Source: an actinobacterium LLX17 (GTDB lineage Bacteria > Actinomycetota > Actinomycetes > Propionibacteriales > Nocardioidaceae). Taken from it: 64,000 bases of DNA. A program made the translations under genes and the position numbers. Shown here in pieces: positions 44,887 to 55,141 of this stretch. The stretch covers positions 231,287 through 295,286 of the forward strand of contig KI301992.1 in assembly GCA_000471045.1 (NCBI GenBank), read 5' to 3'. Below the pieces are notes generated by a model that did not search any database, was not told the DNA's origin, and saw nothing but the letters and a program-made list of their open reading frames with translations. Each line of letters starts with the position of its first letter. The first letter of the stretch is position 1.

Positions 44887-45939
44887 ATGAATCCGCGCCA
44901 CCGTCGACTCCTGATCCCCGGGCTGCTCATGCTGCTGCTCGTGGTGGTCGTCATCGCGTCGCTCGGCGACCGCGCCGGGGCCGCCGAGCCAGGCGCGGAG
45001 TCGGAGGCTGGGGCCGAGGTCGCGTGCACGGTGACCGACGAACGCATCGACGAGCAGAGCGGGCTCGCGGTCAGCGCCGCGCACGAGGGCCTGGCGTACG
45101 TCGTCAACGACTCCGGGAGTGATCCGGCGGTCTACGCCCTGGACCTCGCGACGTGCGAGGTCGTCGGCGTCACGGTGGTGCGCGACGTCGCGTGGCGCGA
45201 CCCGGAGGCCCTGGCCCTCGACGGTGAGGGCACGCTCTGGATCGCCGACACCGGGGACAACGCCGGCGTGCGCGACGACGCGGCCCTGTACGCGCTGCCC
45301 GAGCCGGGTCGGCGGGACAGCCGGGTGACGCCGACGGTTCACCCCGTCGCGTTCGAGACCGGCCGCGAGGACGTCGAGACCCTGCTCATCGACCCCACCA
45401 CTGGCGCGACGTGGGTCGTCACCAAGGGACTCCTGGGGGGTGAGCTGCTGGCCCTGCCGGACGAGCTGCCCCAGGACCCCCGTCCCGAGGGCACCGTCTC
45501 GACGGCTACCTCCACGGGGGCCTCGATGCCGATCCTGGCCACGGACGGTGCGGTCACGCCCGACGGCCGGTACGCCGTGGTGCGGACCTACCTCGCGATG
45601 CACCTGTACGAGCTGGGCGAGGAGGTCACGAAGGTCTCCAGCACGACGCTCCCGCCGCAGGAGCAGGGCGAGACGATCGCGGTCGACCCGTCCGGCACCA
45701 GCGTGCTGGTGGGCAGCGAGGGCGTCGGCCAGCCGCTCTACCGCCTGCCCCTCGTGACGCCGGAGCCCGTCGAGCCGGCGCTCGCCCCCGAGCCGCAGGC
45801 AGCTCCCGCGTCCGACGGGTCTGCGTCAGGGGAGTCGGGGTCCTGGTGGGAGCGACCCGTCGTGTTGGCCGGACTGGCCGGCGGTGTGACGATCATCCTG
45901 GCCGGGGCGCTGGTGGCCCGTGCCCGGCGTCGTGGATGA
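44887..45939 (+). CDS. Secreted, membrane-anchored beta-propeller-like protein
   Basis: 350 aa. A signal sequence ('LLIPGLLMLLLVVVVIASLG'), a repeat-rich extracellular part ('SGLAVSAAHEGLAYVVNDSGSDPAVYALDL', 'RDPEALALDGEGTLWIADTGDN', 'LLIDPTTGATWVVTKG') that reads like propeller blades, then a Pro/Ala linker and a C-terminal helix with basic stop-transfer. No enzymatic motif is seen. CATGCT lies 8 nt before the ATG, a weak leaderless candidate. Confidence 0.8.
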   Translation: MNPRHRRLLIPGLLMLLLVVVVIASLGDRAGAAEPGAESEAGAEVACTVTDERIDEQSGLAVSAAHEGLAYVVNDSGSDPAVYALDLATCEVVGVTVVRDVAWRDPEALALDGEGTLWIADTGDNAGVRDDAALYALPEPGRRDSRVTPTVHPVAFETGREDVETLLIDPTTGATWVVTKGLLGGELLALPDELPQDPRPEGTVSTATSTGASMPILATDGAVTPDGRYAVVRTYLAMHLYELGEEVTKVSSTTLPPQEQGETIAVDPSGTSVLVGSEGVGQPLYRLPLVTPEPVEPALAPEPQAAPASDGSASGESGSWWERPVVLAGLAGGVTIILAGALVARARRRG

Positions 45940-45945
45940 TGTCCC

Positions 45946-46080
45946 AGTCCTGATTGACACAGTCCTGATTGACACAGTCCTGATTGACACAGTCCTGATT
46001 GACACAGTCCTGATTGACACAGTCCTGATTGACACAGTCCTGATTGACACAGTCCTGATTGACACAGTCCTGATTGACAC
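45946..46080. repeat. Minisatellite, nine perfect copies of a 15-bp unit
   Basis: AGTCCTGATTGACAC is repeated nine times without change (135 bp), with degenerate units after it (46081-46115: AGTCCTGACGG, GTCCTGACG, TGTCCTGAG). Each unit holds TTGACA, the sigma-70 -35 consensus, at 45954 and every 15 bp to 46074. It lies between a secreted-protein gene and the purine permease start at 46144. The perfect identity means recent expansion or ongoing slippage. Confidence 0.97.
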
Positions 46081-46143
46081 AGTCCTGACGGCACCGTCCT
46101 GACGATCCTGTCCTGAGCGACCAGCTCGCCCCCGAGGAGCAGC

Positions 46144-47583
46144 ATGGCCACCAGCATTGACTCGTACTTCCGCATCACCGAGCGCGGCTCGACCGTCGCC
46201 CGTGAGGTGCGCGGAGGTGTCGTGACCTTCCTGACGATGGCGTACATCATCGTCCTCAACCCGCTGATCCTGGGCTTTGCGCCGGACATCGACGGCAACT
46301 TCCTCGGCGGTGGGTCCGAGCCGAATCTCGCGATGATCGCGGCCGCCACGGCCTTGGTGGCCGGCGTCCTGTCGATCCTGATGGGCGTCGTCGCGAACTT
46401 CCCGCTGGCGCTGGCGGCCGGACTGGGACTCAACGCGTTCGTGGCGTTCTCGGTGGCCTCGCAGATGACGTGGGCCGACGCGATGGGCCTGGTCGTGCTC
46501 GAGGGCCTGATCATCCTGGTGCTCGTGCTGACGGGCTTCCGCAAGGCGGTCTTCGATGCCGTGCCGCGGCCGATGAAGACGGCCATCGCCGTGGGCATCG
46601 GCCTGTTCATCGCGCTGATCGGGCTGGTCGACTCCGGCTTCGTGCGGTCCACCGGCAACGACGCACCGCCGCTGGGCCTCGGTGTCGGCGGCTCGCTGGT
46701 CGGGTGGCCGGTGCTGGTGTTCTGCCTCGGTCTGCTGCTGATGATCACGCTGCACGCCCGCCGGGTGCCGGGTGCGATCCTCATCGGCATCACCGCGACG
46801 ACCGTCCTGGCGATCATCGTCGAGGCGGTCGTCGATGCAGGCCCGGGCACGGTCGACGGTGAGAGCCGCGCCGGTGGCTGGCGCCTCAACGTGCCGTCGC
46901 TGCCGGACTCGGTCATCGACCTGCCCGACTTCGGCCTGTTGGGGCAGTTCTCGCTGTTCGGGTCCTTCGAGAAGGTCGGCGTGGTGGCGGTCGTGCTGCT
47001 GGTCTTCACGCTCCTGCTGGCCGACTTCTTCGACACGATGGGCACCATGACGGCGATCGGCGCCGAGGCCGGCCTGAACGACGCCGACGGCAACCCGCCG
47101 CGCACCCAGCGGATCCTGGTGGTCGACTCGATCGCCGCCGCTGCGGGTGGTGCCGCGGGCGTCTCAAGCAACACGTCGTACATCGAGTCCGCCGCCGGTG
47201 TCGGCGACGGTGCCCGCACCGGTCTCGCCAGCGTCGTGACCGGCCTGATGTTCCTCCTGGCGACCGTCTTCACGCCGATCGTCGAGCACATCCCGAGCGA
47301 GGCCGCAGTGCCCGCGCTGGTGCTGGTCGGCTTCCTGATGATGAGCCAGGTCGGCGACATCGACTGGCGCGACGACGAGGTCGCGATCCCGGCCTTCCTC
47401 ACGATCATCCTGATGCCGTTCACGTACTCGATCGCCACCGGCATCGGGGCGGGCTTCATCGCCTTCGTCCTGCTGAAGGTGGTCAAGGGCAAGGTGCGCG
47501 AGGTTCACCCGTTGCTCGCGGTCATCGCCGTGCTGTTCGTCGTCTACTTCGCGATCGACCCGATCAGCGGCTGGCTGACCTGA
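46144..47583 (+). CDS. NCS2-family purine/xanthine-uracil permease (AzgA-like)
   Basis: 479 aa, 12-14 helices. 'VVTFLTMAYIIVLNPLIL' at the start and 'FFDTMGTMTAIGAEAGL' and 'AAAGGAAGVSSNTSYIESAAGVG' mark the AzgA-like branch that takes up adenine, guanine or hypoxanthine with protons. RBS GAGGAG is 7 nt upstream of the ATG. The array of TTGACA-containing repeats lies 64-200 bp before the start and may affect its transcription. Confidence 0.94.
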   Translation: MATSIDSYFRITERGSTVAREVRGGVVTFLTMAYIIVLNPLILGFAPDIDGNFLGGGSEPNLAMIAAATALVAGVLSILMGVVANFPLALAAGLGLNAFVAFSVASQMTWADAMGLVVLEGLIILVLVLTGFRKAVFDAVPRPMKTAIAVGIGLFIALIGLVDSGFVRSTGNDAPPLGLGVGGSLVGWPVLVFCLGLLLMITLHARRVPGAILIGITATTVLAIIVEAVVDAGPGTVDGESRAGGWRLNVPSLPDSVIDLPDFGLLGQFSLFGSFEKVGVVAVVLLVFTLLLADFFDTMGTMTAIGAEAGLNDADGNPPRTQRILVVDSIAAAAGGAAGVSSNTSYIESAAGVGDGARTGLASVVTGLMFLLATVFTPIVEHIPSEAAVPALVLVGFLMMSQVGDIDWRDDEVAIPAFLTIILMPFTYSIATGIGAGFIAFVLLKVVKGKVREVHPLLAVIAVLFVVYFAIDPISGWLT

Positions 47584-47631
47584 GCAGTGTTCGATGATGG
47601 GGGCCCGATGATCGGGGCTAGGGTCGGAGCC

Positions 47632-48150
47632 ATGGAGATCGAGATCCACGGACACCGGCCCCAGCTCGACGACGGCGCCTGGGCGGCACCCAACGCGACC
47701 TTGGTGGGTGCGGTCCACCTCGCCGCCGGCGCGAGCGTCTTCTACGGCGCCGTGCTGCGGGCCGACAACGAGCCCATCACGATCGGCCCCGACTCGAACG
47801 TGCAGGACAACTGCGTCTTCCACGTCGATGTCGGCAGCCCCGTCACGATCGGCACCGGGGTGTCGATCGGGCACGGCGCGGTGGTGCACGGCGCCACGAT
47901 CGGCGACCACACGCTGGTGGGCATGAACGCCACGGTGCTCAACGGTGCGGTGATCGGTGACGAGGTGCTGGTCGCCGCCGGCGCCCTCGTCCCCCAGGGC
48001 ATGGAGGTGCCGTCACGGGTGCTGGTGGCCGGCGTGCCCGCCAAGGTGCGACGCGACCTGACCGAGGACGAGATCGCCCACCTGCATCACAACGCGCAGG
48101 TCTACGTGGCCCACCGCGACGCCCACCGCGACGCCACCACTGCGGGCTGA
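47632..48150 (+). CDS. Gamma-carbonic anhydrase family protein
   Basis: 172 aa left-handed beta-helix protein. Hexapeptide repeats include 'SVFYGAVLRADNEPITIG', 'NVQDNCVFHVD', 'VSIGHGAVVHGATIGDHTLVGMNATV'; the His residues that bind zinc in Cam/CaiE-type enzymes are at 'CVFHVD', 'IGHGAVVHG'. It may hydrate CO2 or only bind metal. ATG 47632 follows TAGGGT (47619-47624) by 7 nt, so this start is preferred over 47587. Confidence 0.9.
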   Translation: MEIEIHGHRPQLDDGAWAAPNATLVGAVHLAAGASVFYGAVLRADNEPITIGPDSNVQDNCVFHVDVGSPVTIGTGVSIGHGAVVHGATIGDHTLVGMNATVLNGAVIGDEVLVAAGALVPQGMEVPSRVLVAGVPAKVRRDLTEDEIAHLHHNAQVYVAHRDAHRDATTAG

Positions 48151-48162
48151 CCCCCCCACCGC

Positions 48163-48229
48163 TCCGCTGAGTGTCCCGTTCTGGTGGTAGATCGGTCGAT
48201 CTGAGGACCGAAACGTGACACTCAGCGGA
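48163..48229. terminator. 67-bp palindrome between convergent genes
   Basis: Arms TCCGCTGAGTGTC (48163-48175) and its exact complement (48217-48229) enclose a second inverted repeat AGATCG-GT-CGATCT (48190-48203). It lies between the stops of the gamma-carbonic anhydrase and serC genes and can serve as a two-way terminator; it may also be a REP-like repeat. Confidence 0.7.
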
Positions 48230-48238
48230 ACGCGGCGG

Positions 48239-49378
<1,140 letters not shown>

Positions 49379-49503
49379 TCAGACGGTACGCGGCGACAGG
49401 CGATTGGTTGTGCCGTGCGACTGCCCGCGACGCGTTAGGGTGCCTCACAGGTGCGCGGCAGGAGCAGGCCGGTCGGGCACCCTGGCGTGAGCAAAGGGTG
49501 GGC

Positions 49504-51453
49504 ATGAGCGGCTGGCGGCTGGCGATCGACTTCGGCACGTCGAACTCGGCCGCCGCGATCCAGCTCGACGGGCGCGAGCCGCAGAGCGTGCGGCTCGGCG
49601 ACGGTGCCGACGTCATGCCGTCCGCCATCTTCGCCGACTCCGGTGGCATCGCGGTCGGCACCGAGGCCACGCGCCGGATGATGCTCGATCCCAGCGCCTT
49701 CGAGCGCAATCCCAAGCGCCTGATGGGCCAGCAGCTCGTGCAGCTGGGCGGCACCGACCTCGAGGTCGTCGACCTGGTCGCCGCCGTCCTGCGCACCATC
49801 GTGCAGCGCGCCGCCCGGGTGGCCGGTGGTGGTCGCCCCGACCTGCTGACGCTGACCTACCCGGCGGGCTACCAGCGGGCCCGGCGCGACCTGCTCGTCG
49901 AGGCCGCGGTGCGCGCCGGGTTCGATCGCGGCCTGGTGGGTCTGCTGCCCGAGCCCGTCGCCGCCGTCGCCCGGTACGCCCAGAATGCGCCCCTGCCGCC
50001 GGACGGCAGTCACCTCTGCGTCGTCGACGTCGGTGGTGGCACGTGCGACGTCGCCGTGCTGCGCGTCACGGGTGACTCGCTCCGCCCCTTCGAGGTGGTC
50101 TCGACGGCGGGACGCTCCGACCTCGGCGGTGGCCTCTTCGACCTGCGGCTCGAGGGACTCGTGCTCGAGTCCGTGCGGCAGGGCGACCATGCCGACGTCC
50201 TCGCGGCGCTCGAGAGCAGCGAAGGTCTGGGCGCGCGCCGGGCCCTGCGGGAGCAGGTCGCGCTGTCCAAGCACGCCCTGTCGGAGTCGGAGTCGACCAC
50301 GGTGCCGGTCGTCACGCGTGCTGGAACGGCCACGATCACCGTGACCGCCGACGAGTTCGCGGCCGCCATCGCCGACGACGTGCAGCAAATCGCCAACCTG
50401 GCGGCCGAGGCGTGCTCGCGCGCCCAGCTGGACCCCACCGAGCTCGACACGCTCTACCTCACCGGTGGGGCGTCGCTCGTGCGTCCGTTGCAGACGGCGC
50501 TCGCGCAGGTCGTCGGGCAACCGGCCGCCACGCTCGACGACCCGAAGCTGGTCACCTGCCTGGGGGCACTCTCGCCGCTCGGCCAGCGCCTGCGGGAGCC
50601 GGCCGTGCCGCCGATGCCGGCGCCCGCGCCACCGACCGAAGCCGCACCTGCGCCGGCGCCGCTGGTGGCGCCCGCGCCGAGCCCTGCGCCGAGCCCTGCC
50701 CCGGCACCGGCACCGGCTCCCGCGCCTGCGCCGATCCGTCGTGCCCCCACCGCCAGGTCCGCCCCGGCGCCGGCGGCTCGCAACACGGGAGGCTCCGGGG
50801 GCCCGGTGAAGGGCAAGCGCCGGTTGCCCCTGCTGATCGGTGCCGTCGTGCTGGGGCTCATCGTGGTGGGAGGCGGTGTAGCCGCCGCCATGACGGTCCT
50901 GCGTGGCGGGGACGATCCGGGCCCGACGGCCACGCCGGACCCCGATCGCACCACCGGCACCGTCTCGACCGACTTCGACCCCGCCTGCGGTGAGAGCCCC
51001 GACCTCACCGAGACCGAGTGCATCCTGCGGAACGACGTGCTCTCCGCCGGCTGGCCCGTCGACCCGGCGGACTGCGAGCCGATCGAGGCGGACGACGCAC
51101 AGCTCGCCATTGCCTGCCCGGCGCTCCCGGTCGAAGAGGGTGGTCTCGCTCCCGACGGGGGTGTGCGCATCTTCGGCTACGGCGACACGGCGACGATGGA
51201 TGACTCCTTCATGAGCGCCATCACGACGCTCGACCTCGACGGACCGATCAGCCTCAACGAAGGGGCAGAGGGCTGGGGGCGCTGGAACTACCAGGACGTG
51301 GAGGAGGACGCCGGCAAGGTGCTGCTGCACTACAACACCGAGCGGGCCCGGAGCTACGTGGCGTGGACCGACGAGTCGATCAACGTGGAGATGTGGGCCG
51401 GTCACGAGGGCGAGATCCTTTCCGACATGCACGACTGGTGGGCGAATGCCTGA
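49504..51453 (+). CDS. Hsp70-like ATPase with transmembrane segment and extracytoplasmic domain
   Basis: 649 aa. The first ~360 residues are an actin/Hsp70 ATPase: 'AIDFGTSNSAAAIQLDG' (phosphate 1), 'VVDVGGGTCDVAVLRV' (phosphate 2), 'LYLTGGASLVRPLQ' (adenosine). Instead of a peptide-binding domain there is a Pro/Ala-rich linker (about 364-425), a membrane helix (about 440-465) and a ~170-residue outer domain with several Cys. That layout suits a sensor linking an outside signal to a cytoplasmic ATPase. It is first in a run with two dynamin-like GTPases. I do not know its partner; DnaK-like folding activity is unlikely without the substrate domain. Confidence 0.87.
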   Translation: MSGWRLAIDFGTSNSAAAIQLDGREPQSVRLGDGADVMPSAIFADSGGIAVGTEATRRMMLDPSAFERNPKRLMGQQLVQLGGTDLEVVDLVAAVLRTIVQRAARVAGGGRPDLLTLTYPAGYQRARRDLLVEAAVRAGFDRGLVGLLPEPVAAVARYAQNAPLPPDGSHLCVVDVGGGTCDVAVLRVTGDSLRPFEVVSTAGRSDLGGGLFDLRLEGLVLESVRQGDHADVLAALESSEGLGARRALREQVALSKHALSESESTTVPVVTRAGTATITVTADEFAAAIADDVQQIANLAAEACSRAQLDPTELDTLYLTGGASLVRPLQTALAQVVGQPAATLDDPKLVTCLGALSPLGQRLREPAVPPMPAPAPPTEAAPAPAPLVAPAPSPAPSPAPAPAPAPAPAPIRRAPTARSAPAPAARNTGGSGGPVKGKRRLPLLIGAVVLGLIVVGGGVAAAMTVLRGGDDPGPTATPDPDRTTGTVSTDFDPACGESPDLTETECILRNDVLSAGWPVDPADCEPIEADDAQLAIACPALPVEEGGLAPDGGVRIFGYGDTATMDDSFMSAITTLDLDGPISLNEGAEGWGRWNYQDVEEDAGKVLLHYNTERARSYVAWTDESINVEMWAGHEGEILSDMHDWWANA

Positions 51454-51486
51454 CCGGCCGTGCGCCGGAGTCGTGGGACCCCCGCG

Positions 51487-53397
51487 ATGACGGGTCCCGG
51501 CATGACGGACGCGCCGTCTCCGCACCGGGTGCGGCTCACCGCGGCCCAGGGACGCCTCGTGCGCCGCACGGTGTCGGCGCTCAAGGGCACCGAGCTGACG
51601 CCCTTCGGCGACACGATGGTCGCGATGCTGGGTGAGCCGGTGCCGGCGGTGCCCAGCGCCGTGCTGGTCGGCGAGGTCAAGCGGGGCAAGAGCACGCTCG
51701 TTAACGCCTTGGCCGCGCGGCGCGACCTCGTGCCGGCGGGCCTCGGCGTCGTGACGTCGGGCTTCCTGCGCGTCGTGCCGACCGGGAACGACCTGGCCGA
51801 CGGGAGCGCTCGGCTGCAGCTGGCCGACGGCAGCGCCCGCGACGTCACCCCCGAGCAGGCGCGCGACGCGATCCTGACGGGCGAGACCGGTGATGAGGAC
51901 GAGTCGCCGCTGGTCGGCGTGGTGCTGGTCGCCGACTCGCCCTGGCTGCCCGGCGTGGCGCTCGTCGACACGCCCGGCATCGCCGGCATCGCCGCCGGCC
52001 ACGCCGACCTGGCGGCCGTGGCCGCTGCCTCCGGCAGCGTCCTGGTCCTGGTCACCGATGCCGGCCAGGTGCTGACGGCCTCCGAGCTGGAGTTTCTCGA
52101 GCGCATCGCGTCGCGCCTGGAGTCCGTCGTCTTCGCCGTCACGAAGATCGACCAGTACCCGGCCACGTGGCCCGAGATCGTCGCCGAGAATCGTGAGCTG
52201 CTGCGGCGTCACGCTCCCCGCTTCGCCGACGCTCCGATCTGCCCGGTGTCGGGCTCGGTCGCGCTGGAGCTGATCGGCCTGGAGGGCGACGACCACGCCG
52301 ACCTCGCTGAGTACGCGGGCCTGGGTGCCCTGGCCACGGCGGTGCAGGAGCGTGCCGTCTCGCCCGAAGGTGTCGCCCTGGCGAACGCGCTGCGGGCCGG
52401 ACTCACGGGCGTCGAACGACTCATCGAGCGGCGCGAACGCACCATCGCCACCCTGCAGTCAGGCCCCGAGCAGCTGCCGGAGCTGGACGCGCTGGTCGAG
52501 AGGTTGCGGGCGCTGCAGGAGCAGGGCGAGCGGTGGTCGCTCGACCTGCAGTCCGACTCCAGCGTGCTGCGCGCCGACGTGCTGCACCGGGCCACCCAGT
52601 CGCTGGCGATCGTCCGCCAGCAGTGGACCGAGGTGGCGCGGGAGCGTCGCCGCGAGGACCCCGACACGGTCACCGCCGAGGTCGCCGCCGCACTGTCGCT
52701 GCAGCTGCGCGCCGTCGTCACCGGCACGATCGAGGAGTTCCTCGCCGGCTTCACCCGGCAGGCCGAGGCGCTGTTCGCCTCTGTCGGACGCCGGCTCGAC
52801 GACTGCGTCCGGCTGGAGCCGGGAGTCGACGACCTGGCGCTGGCCGAGGTCGCCGAGACCGAGCTGACCGGCGGGCTCGACCCGGCGCTGGCCGGCACCG
52901 CCATGGTCGGGGCCAGCATGGGCGGGCTCCTGGCCGGCCTGATCGTGCCGGCCGTCGTCGCGCCCGTCTTCACGATCGCCGCCGGTGCGGCCTGGTACGT
53001 GGTCAACTACCGCAGCCGACGCGGGCAGAACCTGGAACGCCTCGTCACCTCGACGGTCGGCACCGGCATCACCCGGGCCGAGACCCACCTGCGCTTCGCC
53101 GTCGATCGCGCCCGCACGATCGTGCTGCGCGATGTGACGATCGCCTTCCGGCAGGAGCTCAAGGCGGCGCTGGAGGCGGCGCGCTCCGACCTCGAGGTGG
53201 CCCGTCGTGTGGCCACCGAGACCCCGGAACGGCGGCGGCAGGCGATCGCCAACGAGGAGCGCCATCTCGCGGCGCTCCGGTCGCACCGCGACGACCTGAT
53301 GGCAGCCATCACGGAGGCAGTCCGGCCTCGGCGCACGGACGCGGGAACAAAGCCCGTCCCGGCGGCCTCTGAACCGGTGACCGACACGGGCGACTGA
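51487..53397 (+). CDS. Dynamin-like GTPase A (IniA-like), membrane-associated
   Basis: 636 aa. G1 'GEVKRGKST' (residues 62-70), G3 'VDTPGIAG', G4 'TKIDQYP'. Long helical stalk with an internal hydrophobic hairpin 'MVGASMGGLLAGLIVPAVVAPVFTIAAGAAWYVVNY' near residues 475-510, then more helices. This is the plan of bacterial dynamin-like proteins such as mycobacterial IniA, which bind and reshape the inner membrane. ATG 51487 is chosen among close starts (51460, 51502); no clear RBS. It lies 33 nt after the Hsp70-like gene. Confidence 0.87.
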   Translation: MTGPGMTDAPSPHRVRLTAAQGRLVRRTVSALKGTELTPFGDTMVAMLGEPVPAVPSAVLVGEVKRGKSTLVNALAARRDLVPAGLGVVTSGFLRVVPTGNDLADGSARLQLADGSARDVTPEQARDAILTGETGDEDESPLVGVVLVADSPWLPGVALVDTPGIAGIAAGHADLAAVAAASGSVLVLVTDAGQVLTASELEFLERIASRLESVVFAVTKIDQYPATWPEIVAENRELLRRHAPRFADAPICPVSGSVALELIGLEGDDHADLAEYAGLGALATAVQERAVSPEGVALANALRAGLTGVERLIERRERTIATLQSGPEQLPELDALVERLRALQEQGERWSLDLQSDSSVLRADVLHRATQSLAIVRQQWTEVARERRREDPDTVTAEVAAALSLQLRAVVTGTIEEFLAGFTRQAEALFASVGRRLDDCVRLEPGVDDLALAEVAETELTGGLDPALAGTAMVGASMGGLLAGLIVPAVVAPVFTIAAGAAWYVVNYRSRRGQNLERLVTSTVGTGITRAETHLRFAVDRARTIVLRDVTIAFRQELKAALEAARSDLEVARRVATETPERRRQAIANEERHLAALRSHRDDLMAAITEAVRPRRTDAGTKPVPAASEPVTDTGD

Positions 53398-53411
53398 CCA
53401 GGAGCAGAACC

Positions 53412-54731
53412 ATGAGCGATCCGACCGACGACCTGCTGGGCGCGCAGGGCAAGGACGCCGATGGCGACGGCTACGAGGAGATCGTGGTCGAGTACTTCGA
53501 CGACGGGTCCTCCGTGGCGACCTACGACTTCAACGCCGACGGCGAGATCGACGGTGTCGACGTCGACACCGACGGTGACAACCAGATCGACCTGGCGGTC
53601 GTCGAGACGTCGGACGGCGAGGTGGCCGTGTTCACCGATCCGGAGTCGTCGGACGCGGAGCCCGAGATCATGTCGTTCGACGAGGCCGAGGAGCTGGCGC
53701 CGGGCCTCGTGGACCTGCTGGGCGAGGACCACGGCGAGGTCGACCTCGCCGACCTCGATCCCTCCGACCTGGAGGACAAGCCGGCGTCCAACCCGTTCGT
53801 CTTCGCTCCCGACAAGGACGAGGACGAGGACGAGGACGAGGATCGCGACCGCGACGAGGACAAGGACCGCGACGACGAGGACGACGAGGACCGCGACGAT
53901 GACGGGGACACCGAGGTCGTCGACCCCGGCAAGCACCCGCAGGGCGATCCGGACGGGACCTCCCTGGTCGGTGACCCGTTCGGTGAGGCCGACCTGTGGT
54001 TCGAGCAGGCGGTCAACGGCACCTGCGCCCCCGCCACGGTCGCGCAGATCGTCTCGGAGTACACCGGTCAGGAGTTCACCGACGAGCAGCAGTTCGTCGA
54101 CATGGCGATCGACTCCGGTGCGATGGAGGTCCTGCCGGACGGCACGACGTCGGGCATGTACGCCCACGACATCGTCACCCTGCTGAACGACTCCGGAGTC
54201 CCGGCCGACCTCGAGGACGGGCTGGGCGTCGATGACCTGAAGGGCTTCCTGGCCGACGACGTGGGTGTCGCGGTGATGGTCGACGCCGACGAGTACTGGA
54301 ACCCGATGTACGGGATGCCGGAAGAGGCCGAGGACGACATGCCCAACCACATCGTGCTGGTCACGGGTGTCGACGAGGAGGCCGGCGTGGTCTACATCAA
54401 CGACACCGGCACCCCCGACGGCGAGGCGCTGGCCGTGCCGATGGACTACTTCCTCGACGCGTGGGAGGACAGTGGTTCGCAGGCCGTCGTGTGCGACGAG
54501 CCGGCGCCGGACTCCCAGACCGTCGACATCGTCGACCCGGACGAGGACGAGTCCGACGACGATCGCGAGCGTGAGGACGACGAGCGCGACGACGAGCGCG
54601 ACCAGGGCTCGAGCGGCATGGCGGAGTCCGGTCTGGCGAAGTCCGCCACCGTCTCGCACCTGGTCGACGGCCGATGGGCGCTCCTGCCCGTGGTCCTCTC
54701 CGGTGATGCCGCTGCTGCGGCGTCGAAGTGA
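53412..54731 (+). CDS. Acidic protein with calcium-type loops and a C39/papain-like domain
   Basis: 439 aa, extremely acidic. The N-terminal ~65 residues contain EF-hand/dockerin-like loops ('DADGDGYEE', 'DFNADGEIDGVDVDTDGD'). After an Asp/Glu/Arg-rich linker (about 135-170) comes a papain-like fold with Cys205 in 'NGTCAPATVAQIVSEYTG' and His313 in 'PNHIVLVTGVD', followed by 'VYINDTGTPDG' (Asn/Asp). These match C39-like peptidases. A second acidic stretch lies near the C terminus. No signal peptide is visible, so it is probably cytoplasmic or exported without one. RBS CAGGAGCAG. It lies between the two dynamin-like genes. Confidence 0.82.
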   Translation: MSDPTDDLLGAQGKDADGDGYEEIVVEYFDDGSSVATYDFNADGEIDGVDVDTDGDNQIDLAVVETSDGEVAVFTDPESSDAEPEIMSFDEAEELAPGLVDLLGEDHGEVDLADLDPSDLEDKPASNPFVFAPDKDEDEDEDEDRDRDEDKDRDDEDDEDRDDDGDTEVVDPGKHPQGDPDGTSLVGDPFGEADLWFEQAVNGTCAPATVAQIVSEYTGQEFTDEQQFVDMAIDSGAMEVLPDGTTSGMYAHDIVTLLNDSGVPADLEDGLGVDDLKGFLADDVGVAVMVDADEYWNPMYGMPEEAEDDMPNHIVLVTGVDEEAGVVYINDTGTPDGEALAVPMDYFLDAWEDSGSQAVVCDEPAPDSQTVDIVDPDEDESDDDREREDDERDDERDQGSSGMAESGLAKSATVSHLVDGRWALLPVVLSGDAAAAASK

Positions 54732-54754
54732 CCCAGAACCTAGAGTGAGCACTG

Positions 54755-55138
54755 ATGTCTGACGAGCTGCCGATCGCCCAGGTGCCGGAGTCCACGTGGC
54801 TCCGGGTCCTGGCCCACGCCCTGGATCCCGACACCGAGGCGGGTGACGAGTCGCTCGTGCCCTCGGACGACGGGGACCCACTGGCCGATGCGTCCGGGCC
54901 ACTCGCCGACGACGTCGACCCGTGGGACGAGGACGCGGACGCGGCCGACGGGTCCGGCACGGAGACGGCCGTCGGCGACGAGTCTCACGCTGTGGGGGAC
55001 GATCTCGGCGGGTGGGGCGAGACCGTCGACGTCGATGACATCGCGATCGCCGACGGTGAGGCGGCGGTCGACAACTACACCGCCGCGCTGCCGGAGGAGC
55101 ACGACGATCGCGATGCGCCTGACGACGCCGGCTGGTGA
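54755..55138 (+). CDS. Small acidic protein, unknown function
   Basis: 127 aa. An ordered-looking N terminus ('LPIAQVPESTWLRVLAHALDPDTEAG') is followed by a mostly Asp/Glu/Gly/Ala tail with no predicted structure. It may be an adaptor or charge-rich partner of the neighbouring GTPases. The start is 23 nt after the C39-like gene and the stop 3 nt before dynamin B, so it belongs to the same operon. In position it recalls IniB of mycobacteria but does not share its Gly-rich sequence. Confidence 0.75.
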   Translation: MSDELPIAQVPESTWLRVLAHALDPDTEAGDESLVPSDDGDPLADASGPLADDVDPWDEDADAADGSGTETAVGDESHAVGDDLGGWGETVDVDDIAIADGEAAVDNYTAALPEEHDDRDAPDDAGW

Positions 55139-55141
55139 TCG

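Noticed and set aside
45946..46080. Possible CRISPR array
   Set aside because: The 15-bp units are directly adjacent with no spacers and there are no cas genes.
45738..47492. A 584-codon minus-strand frame and a VLIDT pentapeptide frame at 45920-46102
   Set aside because: Both arise because the 15-bp repeat leaves frames open; the minus frame is antisense to the permease and the plus frame lacks a start with a ribosome-binding site.
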